Assembly: GCA_964304625.1 (NCBI GenBank)
Contig: OZ199840.1
Coordinates: forward strand, 6,138,001-6,202,000
Length of the DNA: 64,000 nt
Reading direction: 5' to 3'
Source: Kudoa neothunni
Taxonomy: Eukaryota > Cnidaria
Below the pieces are notes generated by a model that did no database searches, was not told the DNA's origin, and saw only the letters and a list, made by a program, of their open reading frames with translations. A program made the translations under genes and the position numbers. Shown here piece after piece: positions 63,991 through 64,000 of the stretch (position 1 is the stretch's first letter; each line of letters begins with the position of its first letter).

Positions 63991-64000
63991 CTTTTTCTTA

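Overview
This is an AT-rich (roughly 70% A+T by eye) animal genomic window carrying spliced nuclear genes, one 200-base assembly gap and many DNA transposons. Animal origin is suggested by the gene set: a Spen/RBM15-type RRM protein, a secreted multi-Kunitz protein with all-phase-1 introns, a light chain of the heteromeric amino acid transporters, POMT2, an ERp57-like PDI ending in KDEL, Sec61 alpha and a UbcH7-type E2. Introns are very short (mostly 38-50 nt, some 70-105 nt). The lineage cannot be fixed from the sequence; a compact AT-rich parasite such as a myxozoan would fit, but that is a guess.

Layout. 0-4 kb: a decayed non-autonomous hAT element, the gap and an unidentified coding-like stretch. 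4.1-6.1 kb: Spen/RBM15-like gene (-). 6.1-11.6 kb: no gene seen. 11.6-13.2 kb: five-domain Kunitz protein (-). 13.9-16.5 kb: a piggyBac fragment cut by a complete Tigger element. 17.2-20.4 kb: an apparently intact 21-exon POMT2 gene (+). 21.6-26.9 kb: two unrelated piggyBac copies and a possible hAT MITE. 28.3-31.5 kb: a second POMT2 copy (+) with three frame disruptions. 31.8-32.5 kb: a piggyBac-type MITE. 32.9-34.9 kb: SLC7 transporter (-). 36.4-37.6 kb: truncated piggyBac. 38.1-40.2 kb: decayed hAT transposase (-). 40.8-42.6 kb: Sec61 alpha (-). 43.6-45.7 kb: near full-length piggyBac (-). 46.9-49.0 kb and 54.4-56.2 kb: two elements with long terminal inverted repeats. 51.8-53.3 kb: PDI (-). 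56.4-60.8 kb: one piggyBac nested inside another. 61.2-61.9 kb: UBE2L3-like E2 with two single-base frame breaks (-). The last 0.3 kb holds a hAT-like fragment.

How the genes relate. Sec61 alpha (translocation), PDI (disulfide formation) and POMT2 (O-mannosylation) act in the ER, and the Kunitz protein and the SLC7 carrier are cargo of that route. There is no operon; the genes are independent, and the clustering may be chance. Exon structures were read by hand from splice signals and frame. For five genes (Spen-like, Kunitz, SLC7, Sec61 alpha, PDI) the exon lengths sum exactly to an open frame.
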